NCBI RefSeq assembly: GCF_900188085.1
Contig: NZ_FZOU01000003.1
Coordinates: 62,001-126,000 of the forward strand
Reading direction: 5' to 3'
Source of the DNA: Granulicella rosea
GTDB taxonomy: Bacteria; Acidobacteriota; Terriglobia; Terriglobales; Acidobacteriaceae
Length of the DNA: 64,000 bases
Position numbers and translations under genes: made by a program. Positions 62,640 through 64,000 of this stretch are shown in pieces; positions within the stretch are counted from its first letter, which is position 1, and every line of letters begins with the position of its first letter. The notes under the pieces were generated by a model. That model did not search any database and was not told where the DNA came from. It worked only from the letters and a program-made list of their open reading frames with translations.

Positions 62640-63163
62640 TAGAAGGACTCCAGAATATCGGAGACGAGCGCCTGGGCGAAGTCGCGCGAGAGGCGCTGTA
62701 CCGCCGGCGCATCCTCCTGGATGAAGCCGCTGAGATCCTGCGTGGACTGGTACTGCTCGCGATAGGCCAGCGCATCGTTCTCGTAGAGTACACGGCCGTC
62801 GTGCGCCTTGAGCACCACCTTCGCCCTGATCGTGATGAGGTAGCTGGAGGTCTGGCCGGAGGATGAATCGTAGGTCAGGGGCGAGGCCGACTGCGAGAGG
62901 ATCGTCCCGGTCAGCGTCGCGTCGGCGTCGGGCATGTCTTTGTCGGACTGCAGCACGCGGTACTTCGTGCGCGTGTCCAGCTCGCGCACGACGGCTTTGG
63001 TGAAGGACATCTCGGTGTGGAAGGCCTGCGCCCTGGTCTGGAAGACGGGCACGGCGAGGGTCCGCACATTGGCGGGCAGATGCGTCGCCGAGCCGGCGGT
63101 GTGATAGTCGCAGCCGGTTAGCGCGGGGATGAGGAGGCAGAGAGTGAGAAGATTTCCACGCAT
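62639..63163 (-). CDS. lptE: LPS-assembly lipoprotein LptE
   Basis: The 174-residue lipoprotein has lipobox LTGC (Cys18) in MRGNLLTLCLLIPALTGCDYH, then GCDYHTAGSATHLPANVRTLAVPVFQ, VVRELDTRTKYRVL and DADATLTGTI, all typical of LptE. It plugs the LptD barrel in the outer membrane. ATG 63163 is used because upstream codons have no conserved sequence. It overlaps holA. Together with kdsD it supports a complete LPS pathway. Confidence 0.92.
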   Translation of the reverse strand: MRGNLLTLCLLIPALTGCDYHTAGSATHLPANVRTLAVPVFQTRAQAFHTEMSFTKAVVRELDTRTKYRVLQSDKDMPDADATLTGTILSQSASPLTYDSSSGQTSSYLITIRAKVVLKAHDGRVLYENDALAYREQYQSTQDLSGFIQEDAPAVQRLSRDFAQALVSDILESF

Positions 63164-63245
63164 GCTTGCTGGTCTATTGTCGCACCAGCAGGCTGTGGGG
63201 ATGCTGTGGGAAGGGGTAGTGGGGATGGTACGGGGCGATGGGCGG

Positions 63246-64000
63246 TTATGTTCTGGAAGACGACGATGAGAAACGCCTGCGTAGGCTGTCTTTGAAGGCA
63301 AGGCTGGGAGATTCGATGAAATGCCATGAAACGATCGCGGCGACGAGCGAGATCGGATAACTGATGGCAAACAGAGCGAGCGGCCGGTTGAAATGCGTCA
63401 GGAAGATTTGTTGGATCGGAAACGCGAAAATGTAGAGCCCGTAGGAGTAATCGCCGATCCGATGAAATTTCGCGTAGTGGACCTTCGGATGGAAGCCGAA
63501 GGTCAAGAGAGAGTAACCAAAGGTGATCATGAAAAAGACTAAGCGCAGGCCGCGAACGTGGTAGTGCAAGGCTGTCAGCGATAAGGTCGACCCGAGTAGC
63601 GCAAGTGGAATCGACAGGCGGATGTGCCTCCTGAATAGATAGCCGGTCGACCCCAGCGCGAACGCCTCTATCCATACTGTAGGAAAGGGCCATTGCAGAG
63701 GCATCATCTGCAGCGTAAGCAGGATGGCGAAAAGGACTGCCGCGCCGGTCGCCAGGCTGATCGATCGAGAGAGAACCTCCATTTATGCAGGAGACAGATC
63801 GTCATGACGGTCGTATACATCGTCCATTCGGTCGGCAGGGTCCAGAGCGGCGCGTTGACCTCCTGAAGACGTCGTCCGTCCTGAAAGACGCCAGGCAGCG
63901 CGAGGTGCACCTTGTGCAGGGTGGCTTGCCAAAAAAACTGCCGCGTAAGTGGGTTCAACACGTAATCCGGGATCGAAAGCTTCGTCGCGAAAGGTCCGAG
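63246..64000 (-). pseudogene. Acyltransferase 3 family gene, frameshifted and partial
   Basis: From the right edge one frame reads LPGVFQDGRRLQEVNAPLWTLPTEWTMY, the core motif of OafA-type acyltransferases, to about 63770. The following transmembrane helices (ATGAAVLFAILLTLQ, WIEAFALGSTGYLF, HRIGDYSYGLYIFAFPIQQ, ISLVAAIVSWHFIE) continue in the next frame, starting at 63782. A one-base gain or loss in the CTCTCTCGATCGATC stretch would restore a single protein. The family acylates sugars of envelope polymers. The N-terminus lies outside the window. A sequencing error is possible. Confidence 0.75.

Overview
The window is GC-rich chromosomal DNA from a Gram-negative bacterium, most likely an Acidobacteriota member of the Acidobacteriaceae (Granulicella, Terriglobus or Edaphobacter type). 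The support is four secreted proteins of the acidobacterial VWFA-related family, two small outer-membrane barrels of acidobacterial style, long Ig-repeat and beta-propeller surface proteins, an LptE and KdsD pair implying LPS, and many short palindromic repeats of kinds I associate with acidobacterial genomes. No rRNA, tRNA, CRISPR array, prophage or insertion sequence was seen. No gene-free stretch exceeds 300 bases.

Layout. 1-5090 (minus): a secreted beta-helix/Ig-repeat protein running off the left edge, and an Orn/Lys/Arg decarboxylase. 5227-8078 (plus): a secreted VWFA protein and a lipoprotein. 8089-16102 (minus): a ParE/ParD-like toxin-antitoxin pair, a secreted protein with a structured 5' leader, a VWA protein, a methyltransferase, two outer-membrane barrels, a ferredoxin-like protein, a MoxR-like ATPase and a TPR protein. 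16247-21318 (plus): acyl-CoA thioesterase, membrane protein, Mrp-type Fe-S carrier, then hrcA-grpE-dnaJ. 21377-25063 (minus): rsmE, a membrane protein, a YjbR protein, an AI-2E transporter and aroK, which is preceded by a possible aromatic leader peptide and a terminator. 25134-29419 (plus): small proteins, rhomboid protease, ABC-F ATPase. 29476-35731 (minus, with one plus gene): DinB, fabI, EVE protein, murI-GerMN-amidase, DUF1015.

35933-38958 (plus) holds three tandem VWFA genes with overlapping ends. 39053-45389 (minus) has a propeller lipoprotein, a DUF4139 protein, a Nei-type glycosylase and a HigBA-like pair. 45493-47927 (plus) is an ABC transporter. 48029-52379 (minus) has a class A PBP and proS. 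Further on are a Crp/Fnr regulator, kdsD, a TlpA/DsbD-alpha pair, gltX, a diguanylate cyclase, a membrane protein, a TPR protein, a Phd/PIN toxin-antitoxin pair, holA, lptE and a frameshifted acyltransferase running off the right edge.

Themes. Envelope building dominates (murI, amidase, PBP, fabI, kdsD, lptE, secreted VWFA proteins). A second block serves protein quality and translation (hrcA-grpE-dnaJ, rhomboid, proS, gltX, rsmE, ABC-F). Three toxin-antitoxin pairs are scattered through housekeeping DNA. The most interesting signals are the aroK leader with its mutually exclusive RNA stems, the VWFA genes whose start codons lie inside the last codons of the gene before, a palindrome in frame inside murI, and repeat families that nearly always sit just after stop codons.
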